Counted from the stretch's first letter, positions 50,707 to 59,835 are shown. The stretch is DNA of 64,000 nucleotides from Mesorhizobium carmichaelinearum (GCF_900199455.1 NZ_FZQR01000010.1:186001-250000); one strand, 5' to 3'. Numbers and translations: made by a program. Notes: generated by a model not told the origin, from the letters alone.

Positions 50707-51362
50707 TGGACGCTCAGCTTCACCGGCGCGACCAGCCAGCCTTTGGGATTGATCAGCTTGAAGACGCCGACGACCGAGATGGTCTTGCCGGTGAGCTGAG
50801 TGTTGTCGATGGCCGACAGCACCTGTTTCTTCATCTCGTTGTTCAGGGCCGAGCCCGCATTCTGGTACTCGATCTGGTTGGTGAACTGGCCGAAGGTGAT
50901 CGAGCCGGTGGCATCGCGCAGGTCGGTGCCGTTGATCGCCGGCCCGGTCTGGACGCGAATGACCAGATTGTCCGGGACGTCAGCGACCTTGACGGTGTAG
51001 ATGCCGGACTTTCCCTCGCCGACCACACCAGTGAACTTGACCGAGAATTCGGTGCCGACATTGGCCGGCACGCCATATTGTTTCTCCGCCGCCGCCTTGT
51101 CCTTGACGATGGCCGCGGCAAGCGTCGGCGCATCGACGGCGCGCTGCTCCACGGCGGATTGCACGTTCGGAAATTCAGCCTTGCCGAACGCCTCCGGCGA
51201 AAACGCGGCCTTGCGGGTGTCTTCGGCCGAGCCAATGGTGACGATCTTGGTGTCGAGGATCATCGCGCCGAGCAGCACCAGGATCGCGACCGCGACGGCC
51301 ACCCAGCGGACGCCTGGCGACCCTCGGCGGTTCATCGTGGTGGTTGCTGGCTGCGAACTCAT
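50703..51362 (-). CDS. DUF2291 periplasmic/membrane-anchored protein
   Basis: 219 aa from the ATG at 51362. One hydrophobic anchor at about 18-38 (VRWVAVAVAILVLLGAMIL), then a periplasmic domain with DTKIVTIGSAEDTRKAAFSPEAFGKAEFP, the conserved DUF2291 opening, and GKTISVVGVFKLINPKGWLVAPVKLSV at the end. DUF2291 genes often sit in erythritol/polyol ABC operons of rhizobia and Brucella, but their role is not known. First gene of the importer operon. Confidence 0.85.
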   Translation of the reverse strand: MSSQPATTTMNRRGSPGVRWVAVAVAILVLLGAMILDTKIVTIGSAEDTRKAAFSPEAFGKAEFPNVQSAVEQRAVDAPTLAAAIVKDKAAAEKQYGVPANVGTEFSVKFTGVVGEGKSGIYTVKVADVPDNLVIRVQTGPAINGTDLRDATGSITFGQFTNQIEYQNAGSALNNEMKKQVLSAIDNTQLTGKTISVVGVFKLINPKGWLVAPVKLSVQ

Positions 51363-51496
51363 GCTGTGACGACCTGTGTAGTGGCGGCGATGAGAAGTGG
51401 CATTTCGTTTTGTCGGCGTGAGGCGCCGAATAAGCCGCTGTGCGGTCGGTCCACTTGCATCGACCCCTCCCGCAGCGTGCTCCTCCAACGCAATCG

Positions 51497-51537
51497 ACCA
51501 TACATCGATGTGAAATTACCGTCAATAACTGTGATAC
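51497..51537 (-). promoter_or_regulatory. Promoter/operator of the importer operon (copy 1)
   Basis: On the minus strand: TTGACG (51525-51520), 17-bp spacer, TATGGT (51502-51497). TCACA repeats flank and enter it, 22 bp apart. The 29-bp core 51509-51537 matches 55896-55924 in front of the kinase operon at 23 of 29 positions. Confidence 0.8.
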
Positions 51538-51630
51538 TTTGCCGATAACGTAACATTTGTGTGACCACTCGGCTGTTAGGAATCAGGCAATGCAATTGAT
51601 TTTATTGAATTTTTCAAAATCAACAATATC

Positions 51631-51645
51631 TCACAAGCGCTGTGA
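51631..51645. promoter_or_regulatory. TCACA/TGTGA inverted repeat downstream of the glpD-like gene
   Basis: TCACA-AGCGC-TGTGA, with the same TGTGATAC half-site as the operon promoter about 105 bp away. Possibly an auxiliary operator for the DeoR protein. The surrounding 51540-51684 is AT-rich and holds no gene. Confidence 0.45.
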
Positions 51646-51684
51646 TACGCTCGCTTTCGAGTCAGAGAGGAGGCTGCGCCCCGC

Positions 51685-53427
51685 TCAAGCCAATTTGGCG
51701 CGATCGCTCGTGGTTCGTGAGAGGCGCTCCGCTTGCAGTCCCATCAAATTGGTGCCGTTGAGCTGCGCGACAACCGCGTCGATCTCCTCGCCCATCCTCT
51801 GCGGAGTCCAGCCGAGCGCCCAGCCAGCAACGATGGCGACCTGCTGCAAGTCGCCTGTCGTCAGGGAACCGCTGATGGCCAGCGTCGTGCGCCGCATGAC
51901 GATGTCGGCCAGATGTTCGACGAATTCATTGCGAGCGATGTAGTCGATCTCCGACACGCTGTAGTTGCTCGAGTCCGGCAAGCGGTCCTCATTGCTCGAT
52001 GCGCTCTGGTGGCGGGCTATCCGCGACGCCTTGGTGCCATAGCGCGACAAGAGTTGGTCGAGGCGGGCCTCGTCGATGCCTGAAGCCGATGCAGCGTTGG
52101 CCAGCCAGTTCGACCGCGCCGCCGTGTCGGCCGGAAAGTCCTTGCCGCCGCCGATCGGCATCGAGCGCGTCGTCACCTTGCGGGCGCGGCCGAGACGATC
52201 GAGCACGGTGTCGGCGACTTCCTCGGCGAAACCGCGGAACGTCGTCCATTTGCCACCGATCAGCGAGATGATGGGGAAGGGGCGCGATGGCTCCGGCTCC
52301 GCCACCGGCGCCGAGTGGTCGCGGCTGATCAGGCCGGGAACCGTGGTGTCGGATGCGGGCAGGGGCCTGATGCCGCTATAGGCATAGACGATCTGGTTGC
52401 GTTCGAAATGCATGCCCGGCAACAGCGTGCGCACGCTTTCCAGCAGATAATCGATTTCCGCCGGCTCGCAGCGGACGGTATCCGGATTGTCGGCCGCAAG
52501 ATCCGTCGAGCCGACGAGCGCCTTGCCGAGATAGTCGTAGACCAGGCAGATGCGCCCGTCATCGGCTTCGAAATAGAGCATGCGCCCGGCCAGGCTCTGC
52601 ACCAGCGCGTCGTGCTTCAGCAGGATATGCGAGCCCTTGGTGCCGCCGATCATCTTCGACGGCGCGCCGAGTGCCGCGTTGACATGGTCGATCCATGGGC
52701 CGGCGGCGTTGACGACCAGTCTCGGCCGCAGCGAGAATTCGCCGCCGTTCTCCCGGCGGAAGGCCAGCACGCCGTTCGAGGAAGAAACCAGCGAAGTGTA
52801 GTTGGCTGCGCTGGAGCCGGGATTGGCCTCCAGACCGTCGGCGATCAGCTCGAGCACCAGCCGTTCGGGATGTATGATCTTGGCGTCGTAGTAGGTGCCG
52901 GTGGCGACGATCGAGCCGGTCAGCGCCGGCATGTCGCGCAGCGCCTGAGCGCGCCCGACGAGCCGATGGCGCGGCATCACCCGGTGCCTAGAGCCGTAGA
53001 AATCGTAGATCATCAGGCCGATCTTGATGAGGACAGCGCCACGGCTGCGCGGCGCGCTGGTCGAGCCCAGCAGCGTGCGTAGCGCCGCCCACATGCCCTT
53101 GCCCCAGGAGAAGATCGGGATGACCGTCGGCAGCGGGCTGACATAGTGCGGTGCGTTCTTGAGCAGCAGGTTGCGTTCCAGCGTCGACTGCGCCACCAGT
53201 CCGAATTCGCCGGTCTCCAGATATTTCAGCCCGCCATGGATCAGGCGCGAAGGCGCTGCACTGGTGCCGGAGCCGAAATCCGCCTTGTCGACGATGCAGC
53301 AGCTGACGCCCTGCGCGCTGAGATCGCGAAACAGGCCGGCCCCATTGATGCCGGCGCCGAGGATGACGACATCGACATCGCCCTCATCGGGTGCGCCATC
53401 GCGCTGGCTTTCGGCCGTTGATGTCAT
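51685..53427 (-). CDS. FAD-dependent glycerol-3-phosphate dehydrogenase-like (polyol phosphate dehydrogenase)
   Basis: 580 aa from the ATG at 53427, in an ATGA overlap with the DeoR gene. FAD motif VVILGAGINGAGLFRDLSAQGVSCCIVDKADFGSGTS and SRLIHGGLKYLE are the GlpD hallmarks; C-terminal residues include LIGGKWTTFRGFAEEVAD and a DAO_C domain. It would oxidise a polyol phosphate to the keto form and feed quinone. In this cassette it follows a FGGY kinase, so erythritol-4-phosphate or a similar product (EryB-like role) is as likely as glycerol-3-phosphate. Confidence 0.9.
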   Translation of the reverse strand: MTSTAESQRDGAPDEGDVDVVILGAGINGAGLFRDLSAQGVSCCIVDKADFGSGTSAAPSRLIHGGLKYLETGEFGLVAQSTLERNLLLKNAPHYVSPLPTVIPIFSWGKGMWAALRTLLGSTSAPRSRGAVLIKIGLMIYDFYGSRHRVMPRHRLVGRAQALRDMPALTGSIVATGTYYDAKIIHPERLVLELIADGLEANPGSSAANYTSLVSSSNGVLAFRRENGGEFSLRPRLVVNAAGPWIDHVNAALGAPSKMIGGTKGSHILLKHDALVQSLAGRMLYFEADDGRICLVYDYLGKALVGSTDLAADNPDTVRCEPAEIDYLLESVRTLLPGMHFERNQIVYAYSGIRPLPASDTTVPGLISRDHSAPVAEPEPSRPFPIISLIGGKWTTFRGFAEEVADTVLDRLGRARKVTTRSMPIGGGKDFPADTAARSNWLANAASASGIDEARLDQLLSRYGTKASRIARHQSASSNEDRLPDSSNYSVSEIDYIARNEFVEHLADIVMRRTTLAISGSLTTGDLQQVAIVAGWALGWTPQRMGEEIDAVVAQLNGTNLMGLQAERLSRTTSDRAKLA

Positions 53428-54200
53428 GGCCTCGCCGTGGTGACCACGCGCAGCTGAACCCCGGCCTGCTCCAGCTTTTGCGCATGCTTGTCGCTGATGC
53501 CGTCGGTGACCAGGACCGCCTCGAAGCTGATGAGGTCGTCGAGCACGTGCAGGGCCACCTTGTCGAACTTGGAATGGTCGACCAGGAGGATGCGCTTGAT
53601 CGCTGCCGCCATCATCGCCTGCTTGACCCGCACCACGTGCTGGTCCTGGATGAAGGCCGTGGTGCCGCTGATCGCGGAGGCCGAACAGATCAGGAGATTG
53701 GCGCGCAGCCGCGAGATCGCATTCTCGCAGACGATGCCGATATAGGCGTTGTAGGTGCGATGGTACTGGCCGCCGAGGCAGATGAAGTCGATGTCGTCGA
53801 CATTGGTCAGCAAGGCCGCCGTCGACACGCTGTTGGTGATGACGGTCAGCGGCGTGACCTCGAGCAACAGCGGCGCAACGGCATTGGCCGTGGTCGAATC
53901 GTCCAGGATGATCGCCTGTCCCGGTTCGACATAGTCCATCGCGGCGCGGGCCAGCGCGTCCTTCTCGGCCCGTCCAACCGTCACCCGGTAGCGGAAGGCG
54001 CTTTCGTAGAGGCCGGATGGCTGCACGGTGACGGCGCCATGCAGCTTGCGCAGCACGCCTTGATGCGCCAGCTGGTCGATGTGGCGGTGGATGGTCATGC
54101 GCGACACGCCGAAATGCTCGACCAGATCGTCGATGCGCACCTGGCCGAGTTTTATCACGTATTCGGCGATTTCCTCGCGCCGTTCGTCGGCCTTGATCAT
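53424..54200 (-). CDS. DeoR/GlpR-family repressor
   Basis: 258 aa with ATGA overlaps at both ends, so it is co-translated with the kinase and dehydrogenase. HTH: RREEIAEYVIKLGQVRIDDLVEHFGVSRMTIHRHIDQLAHQGVLRKLHGA, the DeoR signature. Sugar-phosphate-sensing domain with ILDDSTTANAVAPLLLE and ITNSVSTAALL. Its likely targets are the two near-identical promoter blocks at 51497-51537 and 55884-55924. Confidence 0.93.
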   Translation of the reverse strand: MIKADERREEIAEYVIKLGQVRIDDLVEHFGVSRMTIHRHIDQLAHQGVLRKLHGAVTVQPSGLYESAFRYRVTVGRAEKDALARAAMDYVEPGQAIILDDSTTANAVAPLLLEVTPLTVITNSVSTAALLTNVDDIDFICLGGQYHRTYNAYIGIVCENAISRLRANLLICSASAISGTTAFIQDQHVVRVKQAMMAAAIKRILLVDHSKFDKVALHVLDDLISFEAVLVTDGISDKHAQKLEQAGVQLRVVTTARP

Positions 54201-55732
54201 GCTGTGCCCCCCAATTCCTGCCCCGCAAGGCTTTCGATTTCCGCCCATTTCGGCCTGAGCTGCTCGGCAATGCGGCCATAGATGGAATAGCGCTCGTCGA
54301 AGACGGCGCTGCGTGCCGGGTCCGGGCGGTATTCGCGGCTCACCGTGCAGGTGGCGCGCGCGCCTTCCTGCGGCGAGGCGAACAGGCCGACCGCCGCGCC
54401 AGCGCAAAGGGCAGCACCATAGGCGGCCGCCTCGTCGGTCGAGGTGACGATGACCGGCACGTCGAGCACGTCGGCGAACATCTGCGCGATGGTCGGATTG
54501 CGCGAGCCGCCGCCGGTCAGCCGCACCTCGCGGACGGCAAAGCCATCGCGCAGGGCTTCGACATGGGTGCGGTGGTTGAAGGCGATGCCTTCCAGCACCG
54601 CCTTCAGCATGTCGCCGCGGTCATGCCAGCCGCGCAGGCCGACGAAGCTGGCGCTGGCGGCATTGCCGTAGGGCGAACCGAACAGAAAGGGATGGAAGAG
54701 CAGCGTCGACGGCTTCTTCAGTGCCGTGTCGATTTCGGCCGCCAGCATCTCGTGGATGGAGCCACCGTTCTTCCGGGCTTCTTCCTGCTCCAAGCGGCAG
54801 AGCGTATCGAGGAACCAGTCGTAATTCGCCGTCGAGGCCGGCGAGATCGACATGTTGTTCCAGCGGCCTCGGTCGATGGCGTTGCGGCAGAACCAGCGCG
54901 GGTCGGTACGCGGCTCGCTGGAGACCACTTCGTTGATCGAGTAGGTGCCGGCGACGATGCTGACCACGCCATCCTCGTGGCCGCCGATGCCAAGCGCCGA
55001 GGCGGTGACGTCGTGCAGGCCGCAAGCAACCGGTGTCCCTTCTGCAAGCCCGGTCAGTGCTGCCGCTTCGGCGGTGGTGTAGCCGACAATGTCGGCCGAA
55101 TGCGCAACCGGCGGCAAGGCCGCGAACAGTTCTTCCAAGCCAAAGATGCGCATCGCCTCTGGCGCGTAGGCTTGCGTGCGTACGTCGGTGAACGAGGTGC
55201 TTGCCTCGGTCAGATCGGTGCCGACGGTGCCCGTCAGGCAAAAGCGCAGCCAGTCCTTGCAGCCGACGATATGGCCGATCTGGGCGAAACGTTCCGGGGC
55301 GTGCTTCTTCAGCCAGCCCAGTATCGCCGATGGTGCCGAAGCGTGCGGAACCTGTCCGGTCAGGGCGAGCGCCTCGGCAAAAACCGAACCCTTCGCCCAT
55401 TCGTCGACGATCTCGCCGGCGCGGCTGTCGAGCGACAGGATGCCGGGGCCGAGCGGCAGGCGGTTCCTGTCGAGCAGATACAGCCCGTCACCATGCGCGG
55501 TCGCCGCCACGGCCTTGATGTCGTGAGCCGGCCGGCCGCTGAGAGCGATGGCTTCCCTGATCGCCTCGGCGGTCGCCTGCCAGAGGCCCAGCATGTCGCG
55601 TTCGACCCAGCGGGGATGCGGCATCGATTGCGGTACGCGGCGCCTGGCCACCGACAGCTGCGAGCCGTCGGCATCGAAGATCACTGCCTTCGTCACCGTC
55701 AGGCCATTGTCGATCCCAAGCAGGCTGGACAT
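54197..55732 (-). CDS. FGGY-family carbohydrate/polyol kinase
   Basis: 511 aa from the ATG at 55732. Phosphate-1 loop GIDNGLTVTKAVIFDADG, central ATAHGDGLYLLDRNRLPLG and GTPVACGLHDVTASALG, and the FGGY signature region LTGGGSRNPTIAQMFADVLDVPV, with adenosine loop AAAYGAAL. Phosphorylates a sugar or polyol; resembles L-xylulokinase and erythritol kinase types. First gene of the kinase-DeoR-dehydrogenase operon, driven by a good promoter 150 bp upstream. Confidence 0.92.
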   Translation of the reverse strand: MSSLLGIDNGLTVTKAVIFDADGSQLSVARRRVPQSMPHPRWVERDMLGLWQATAEAIREAIALSGRPAHDIKAVAATAHGDGLYLLDRNRLPLGPGILSLDSRAGEIVDEWAKGSVFAEALALTGQVPHASAPSAILGWLKKHAPERFAQIGHIVGCKDWLRFCLTGTVGTDLTEASTSFTDVRTQAYAPEAMRIFGLEELFAALPPVAHSADIVGYTTAEAAALTGLAEGTPVACGLHDVTASALGIGGHEDGVVSIVAGTYSINEVVSSEPRTDPRWFCRNAIDRGRWNNMSISPASTANYDWFLDTLCRLEQEEARKNGGSIHEMLAAEIDTALKKPSTLLFHPFLFGSPYGNAASASFVGLRGWHDRGDMLKAVLEGIAFNHRTHVEALRDGFAVREVRLTGGGSRNPTIAQMFADVLDVPVIVTSTDEAAAYGAALCAGAAVGLFASPQEGARATCTVSREYRPDPARSAVFDERYSIYGRIAEQLRPKWAEIESLAGQELGGTA

Positions 55733-55883
55733 GATGATCCCGTTCAGCGTGAGCCGGTACGCGTTGCGAATTGGTCCCGAACAAGGGTGGCGCTGAACAT
55801 CATGGAAATCATCCTCGCCGGGATCCGCCATTGCCGATTGCGGGCCGCCGATGACACAGCGGCAGGATTCGAACCGGCCAACT
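55733..55883. other. 5' leader of the kinase operon
   Basis: About 150 bases between the promoter block and the kinase start. No protein or RNA gene is recognised in it. The stretch 55925-56082 upstream of the promoter is AT-rich and also empty. Confidence 0.5.
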
Positions 55884-55924
55884 GATCATACAATTCTGTG
55901 AATTTAACGTCAATATGTGTGATA
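55884..55924 (-). promoter_or_regulatory. Promoter/operator of the kinase operon (copy 2)
   Basis: Minus strand: TTGACG (55912-55907), 17-bp spacer, TATGAT (55889-55884), close to a consensus sigma-70 promoter. TCACA repeats lie upstream of the -35 and within the spacer, exactly as in copy 1, at a similar distance from its gene (about 160 bp). Confidence 0.85.
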
Positions 55925-56082
55925 TACGCCGCGCGGGTGAGTTCCACGGGGCTACGCTTGATTATCAAATTAGCATAAAACGCTGTTTTTTCTAACTCTT
56001 GCGAGTCGCCAATCCGTCTCGCCGGTCCTGTTACCCATGCGACGCCGATAGCTGGCTTGCCGCTGATGCCGCAGGGTTCTGA

Positions 56083-56859
56083 CTAGATATCCTCGGGCTC
56101 GCCGGGCTTGCGCAGCAGATAGGTGTCCATGATCCAGCCCTTTTGCCGGCGGGCGTTCTCGCGGACCTTCTCGATCTCGGTGCCGACATCGCCGAGGCGA
56201 CCTGAAAGAATGATTTCGTCAGGCGTGCCGAGATAGGCACCCCACTGGATGAACACATCCTGGTCGGTGAGCGTGTTGAAGGCGCATTTGCCGTCCAGCA
56301 TCACGACCGTGCTGCCGGCATTGTTGGCCAGACCTTCTTCAGTCAGCCTGCGGCCGGTGGTGACCAGGATGGAATCGCCGATGCGGTTCAGCGCCATTTT
56401 GTGGCTGGCAGCAAGCGCCTGGATGGCGGTGATGCCGGGGATGACCTCCAGTTCGAAGGCGACATTGTCTCTCAGCCGCACGCGCTCGAGGATGCGCAGC
56501 GCGCTGTCGTAGAGCGAGGGGTCGCCCCAGATCAGGAAGGCGCCGCAGCCATCTTCGGCGATCTCGTCGCGGATCAGGGCTTCGTAGATGGCGGCGATGG
56601 CTTCGTGCCAGTCGTCGACGGTCGAGCGGTAGGAAGACGCCGGCTCGGCGCGCACCGGCACGTCGAATTCGACGCGGCGCGATTTCGGGTTGGTGACGAA
56701 GCGGTCGCAGATCTCGCGCCGCAATTCGGCAAGGTCGTTCTTTTTCGCGCCCTTGTCGGGGATGAACAGCACGTCGGCACTGTTCAGGCCTGATATGGCC
56801 TGAACGGTCATGTGGTCGGGATTGCCGGCGCCGATGCCGATGACGAGAAGCTTGCGCAT
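56083..56859 (-). CDS. cobF: Precorrin-6A synthase (deacetylating)
   Basis: 258 aa. MRKLLVIGIGAGNPDHMTVQAISGLNSADVLFIPDKG is the tetrapyrrole-methylase N-terminal SAM site, and FLIWGDPSLYDSALRIL with VIPGITAIQALAASHKMALNRIGD are specific to CobF. Methylates C-1 of precorrin-5 in aerobic cobalamin synthesis with loss of acetate. It is alone here, without other cob genes, divergent from DUF4424. No cobalamin riboswitch is seen in the 153-bp upstream gap. Confidence 0.92.
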   Translation of the reverse strand: MRKLLVIGIGAGNPDHMTVQAISGLNSADVLFIPDKGAKKNDLAELRREICDRFVTNPKSRRVEFDVPVRAEPASSYRSTVDDWHEAIAAIYEALIRDEIAEDGCGAFLIWGDPSLYDSALRILERVRLRDNVAFELEVIPGITAIQALAASHKMALNRIGDSILVTTGRRLTEEGLANNAGSTVVMLDGKCAFNTLTDQDVFIQWGAYLGTPDEIILSGRLGDVGTEIEKVRENARRQKGWIMDTYLLRKPGEPEDI

Positions 56860-57012
56860 GGGGCGAACTCCTGCCCGATCGGAAGCTGTTAGTCCAGACT
56901 GCTGCTTTGCGTGTCCAGACCGCTTTTGGCGGGTTCACGGATGCGGAAGGGCTTTGAAAGGCCACATTGAAACAGCTAGGGTCCTGGCGGCATTCTCGCC
57001 GAGGGGGCTTTC

Positions 57013-58032
57013 ATGCTGCGATATGTTCTGACCACCGTGCTGGCGCTGTCGGCGGCGCCCGCATTGGCCAACGACTCGGTCGCCGAGCTTGGCACCGGTG
57101 GCCTCATTCTGTCGCGTAACGATGTGGTCGCGATGCAAAGCGAGGATCTCTTCATCTCGCCCGAGAAGGTGACGGTCGACTACGTCTTCCACAACAACAC
57201 CGACAAGGATGTCGACGCGATCGTCGCCTTCCCGATGCCCGACATTTCGGGCGATCCCGAAGAAATGCCGGCGATCCCTGAAAACCAGAGCGACAACTTT
57301 TTGGGCTTCGAGGTGACGATCGACGGTGCTCCGGCAAAGCCTCAGCTTGAGCAGAAGGTGTTCGCGCTCGGCATCGACATCAGCGCCGACCTCAAGGCGC
57401 AGAATGTGCCGTTCAATCCGTTTGGCGATGCGGCCAAGGTGGCATTGGCGAAGCTGCCAAAGGCGGTGGCCGACGACTGGGTCAACCGTGGCATCATCAT
57501 CGAGGATCCGGAAAGCGACAGCGACCAAAGCGCCACACCGTCCTACGCGCCATGGTGGCAGCTGCGCTCGACCTATTGGTGGCGTTCGACCTTTCCGGCC
57601 AACAAAGACGTCCATGTTTCGCACCGCTACAAGCCGAGCGTCGGCGGCACGTCCTCGGTCAGTTTCTTCAATGAGGGCCAGTTCCAGGGCTCATACGCCG
57701 CCTACAAGACCCGCTACTGCATGGACGGCACGTTCGAGAACGCGGTGCGCAAGGCGGCGAAGGACAATCCCGACGGCTATCCCAAATTCTATGAAAGCCG
57801 CATCGCCTATATACTGACAACCGGCGGCAACTGGGCGGCGGGCACCATCGGCAAGTTCAAGCTGACCATCGACAAGGGCAATGCAAAGGCCCTGGTCTCG
57901 TTCTGTGGCGACAATGTCAAAAAGGTCGGGCCGACGACTTTTCAGATGACCGCGAACGATTTCTACCCCGAGCACGACATCGATATCCTGCTGCTGGAAC
58001 CATCGGACAACAACGGCGGGGAAGCCAACTGA
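57013..58032 (+). CDS. DUF4424 exported protein
   Basis: 339 aa, signal peptide about 1-19 (LALSAAPALAND). Opening NDSVAELGTGGLILSRNDVVAMQSEDLFISPEKVTVDYVFHNNTDKDV is characteristic of DUF4424, a beta-rich secreted family of unknown role; SHRYKPSVGGTS and the Cys in TRYCMDGTFENA lie near the middle. Its stop shares a base with the folA start (TGATG), so folA is translationally coupled to it. Confidence 0.87.
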   Translation: MLRYVLTTVLALSAAPALANDSVAELGTGGLILSRNDVVAMQSEDLFISPEKVTVDYVFHNNTDKDVDAIVAFPMPDISGDPEEMPAIPENQSDNFLGFEVTIDGAPAKPQLEQKVFALGIDISADLKAQNVPFNPFGDAAKVALAKLPKAVADDWVNRGIIIEDPESDSDQSATPSYAPWWQLRSTYWWRSTFPANKDVHVSHRYKPSVGGTSSVSFFNEGQFQGSYAAYKTRYCMDGTFENAVRKAAKDNPDGYPKFYESRIAYILTTGGNWAAGTIGKFKLTIDKGNAKALVSFCGDNVKKVGPTTFQMTANDFYPEHDIDILLLEPSDNNGGEAN

Positions 58033-58550
58033 TGCATGTTGCGATCTACGTCGCCATTGCCGAGAACAACGTGATCGGCCGGGATGGCGGATTGCCCTGG
58101 CGGCTCTCCACCGATCTCAAGCGTTTCAAGGCCGACACGATGGGCAAGCCCATCATCATGGGCCGCAAGACCTATGAAGGCATTGGCCGCCCGCTGCCGG
58201 GCCGGCTGAACATCGTCGTCACCCGCGACAAGAGCTGGCGCGCCGAGGGCGTCGAGGTGGCGCATACGCTGGAAGCGGCGATTCAGCTGGCAACGGTGCG
58301 CGGACGCTGCATGACCGGCGTCGACGAGGCCTGCATCATCGGCGGCGGCGAGATCTATGCCCAGGCGCTGCCGCTGGCCGACCGGCTGCACGTCACCCAT
58401 GTGCTGGCCGCCGTCGATGGCGACGCGCATTTCCCGCCGATCGACCCTCAGATCTGGCGCGTGGTCAGTTCGCAGGAGGTTCCGGCCGGGGAAAAGGACA
58501 GCCACGCAACGCGCTATTCGGTTTACGAGCGCCGCCGCCAGATACTTTGA
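58032..58550 (+). CDS. folA: Dihydrofolate reductase
   Basis: 172 aa. AIAENNVIGRDGGLPWRLSTDLKRFKADTMGKPIIMGRKTYEGIGRPLPGR contains the Met20 loop, the catalytic acidic residue position (Asp in STDLKRFK) and NADPH-site GRKTYE. IIGGGEIYAQAL is the second NADPH contact. Reduces dihydrofolate made by ThyA. Trimethoprim target. Followed 170 bp later by hflK. Confidence 0.96.
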   Translation: MHVAIYVAIAENNVIGRDGGLPWRLSTDLKRFKADTMGKPIIMGRKTYEGIGRPLPGRLNIVVTRDKSWRAEGVEVAHTLEAAIQLATVRGRCMTGVDEACIIGGGEIYAQALPLADRLHVTHVLAAVDGDAHFPPIDPQIWRVVSSQEVPAGEKDSHATRYSVYERRRQIL

Positions 58551-58719
58551 TAGACAAAAGGTGCATTGAAGGACGACAAAGGGTCGCTACCGGCCCAAAA
58601 CGGATGATGTCGGCGGGCCATCGCGTTGAAAGCGTGCCGTGGCGTCCCTATAGAAGAACAACACTGGATTTCGCGCCGTAACTGCGGTGCTTGAGGGAAT
58701 TCCAAGCGAAAGGACATTC

Positions 58720-59835
58720 ATGCCCTGGAACGACAAGAGTGGCGGAGGCGGCGGCCCGTGGGGCGGCGGCGGCAACAATCAGGGACCTTGGGGGCAGGGA
58801 CCAAAGGGGCCAAGCGGCCCGCCGGGGTCGCCTCCGGACCTCGAGGACATTATCCGCCGCGGCCAGGACAGGCTGCGACGCGCGCTGCCCGGTGGCGGCG
58901 GTGCCAGTCCGGCCGTGTTCGGGCTGATCGCCGCGGTGCTGGTCGTTCTGTGGGCGTTCCAGGCGGTCTATACGGTGCAGCCGGACGAGGTCGCGGTCGA
59001 ATTGCGCTTCGGCAAGCCGAAGCCCCAACTTTCCCAGCCAGGCCTGCATTTCCACTGGTGGCCGCTTGAAACCGTCGAGACCGCCAAGATTTCCGAGCAG
59101 CTCGTCGACATTGGCGGCGGCAACACCAGCGGCAACGGCCTGATGCTGTCGGGCGACCAGAACATCGTCAACGTGCAGTTTTCGGTGGCCTACCAGGTCT
59201 CCGATCCCCGGGCCTATCTGTTCGACGTCTCCGACCCGGACGGCATGCTGCGGCAGGTTGCCGAAAGCGCCATGCGTGAAGCCGTCGGCCGCCGGCCGGC
59301 GCAGGACATTTTCCGTGACGACCGTCAGGGCATAGCGGCCTCGGTGCGCGAGATCATCCAGACGACGCTGGACGGCTACAAGGCCGGCCTCAACATCAAC
59401 GCCGTCTCCATCGAAGATGCGGCACCGCCACGCGAAGTGGCCGATGCGTTCGACGAAGTGCAGCGCGCCGAGCAGGACGAGGACAAGTTCGTCGAGCAGG
59501 CCAACCAGTATTCCAACCAGAAGCTCGGCCAGGCGCGCGGCGAGGCGGCACAGATCCGTGAAGACGCGGCCGCCTACAAGAACCGCGTGGTGCAGGAAGC
59601 CGAAGGTGAGGCGCAGCGCTTCATCTCGGTCTATGACGAATACGCCAAGGCACCCGATGTCACGCGCAAACGCCTTTATCTGGAAACCATGGAGAGGGTT
59701 CTGAAGGACTCGAGCAAGGTCATCGTCGAGCAGGGCAACGGACAAGGCGTCGTGCCCTATCTGCCGCTGCCGGCATTGCAGCCCAAACCGCCGGCTCCGG
59801 CCGCACCTGCCGCGAACACGGGAGGTACCCAGTGA
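58720..59835 (+). CDS. hflK: HflK, FtsH protease modulator (SPFH/prohibitin family)
   Basis: 371 aa from the ATG at 58720 (AAAGGA upstream). N-terminus is Gly/Pro-rich (about 1-45), then one membrane helix (about 70-90, VFGLIAAVLVVLWAFQAVYTV), then the SPFH band domain QPDEVAVELRFGKPKPQLSQPGLHFHWW and a long helical stretch ending in a Pro/Ala-rich tail. Forms a complex with HflC around FtsH in the inner membrane. Stop overlaps hflC start. Confidence 0.95.
   Translation: MPWNDKSGGGGGPWGGGGNNQGPWGQGPKGPSGPPGSPPDLEDIIRRGQDRLRRALPGGGGASPAVFGLIAAVLVVLWAFQAVYTVQPDEVAVELRFGKPKPQLSQPGLHFHWWPLETVETAKISEQLVDIGGGNTSGNGLMLSGDQNIVNVQFSVAYQVSDPRAYLFDVSDPDGMLRQVAESAMREAVGRRPAQDIFRDDRQGIAASVREIIQTTLDGYKAGLNINAVSIEDAAPPREVADAFDEVQRAEQDEDKFVEQANQYSNQKLGQARGEAAQIREDAAAYKNRVVQEAEGEAQRFISVYDEYAKAPDVTRKRLYLETMERVLKDSSKVIVEQGNGQGVVPYLPLPALQPKPPAPAAPAANTGGTQ

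Noticed and set aside
51685..54279. Apparent single frame joining the DeoR region to the GlpD-like protein (fusion)
   Set aside because: The upstream part is out of frame with the real DeoR coding sequence. The dehydrogenase begins at the ATG at 53427, which overlaps the DeoR stop as ATGA.
56860..57012. Cobalamin riboswitch upstream of cobF
   Set aside because: No B12-box-like core or the expected paired elements are visible, and the gap of 153 bp is shared with a divergent gene.
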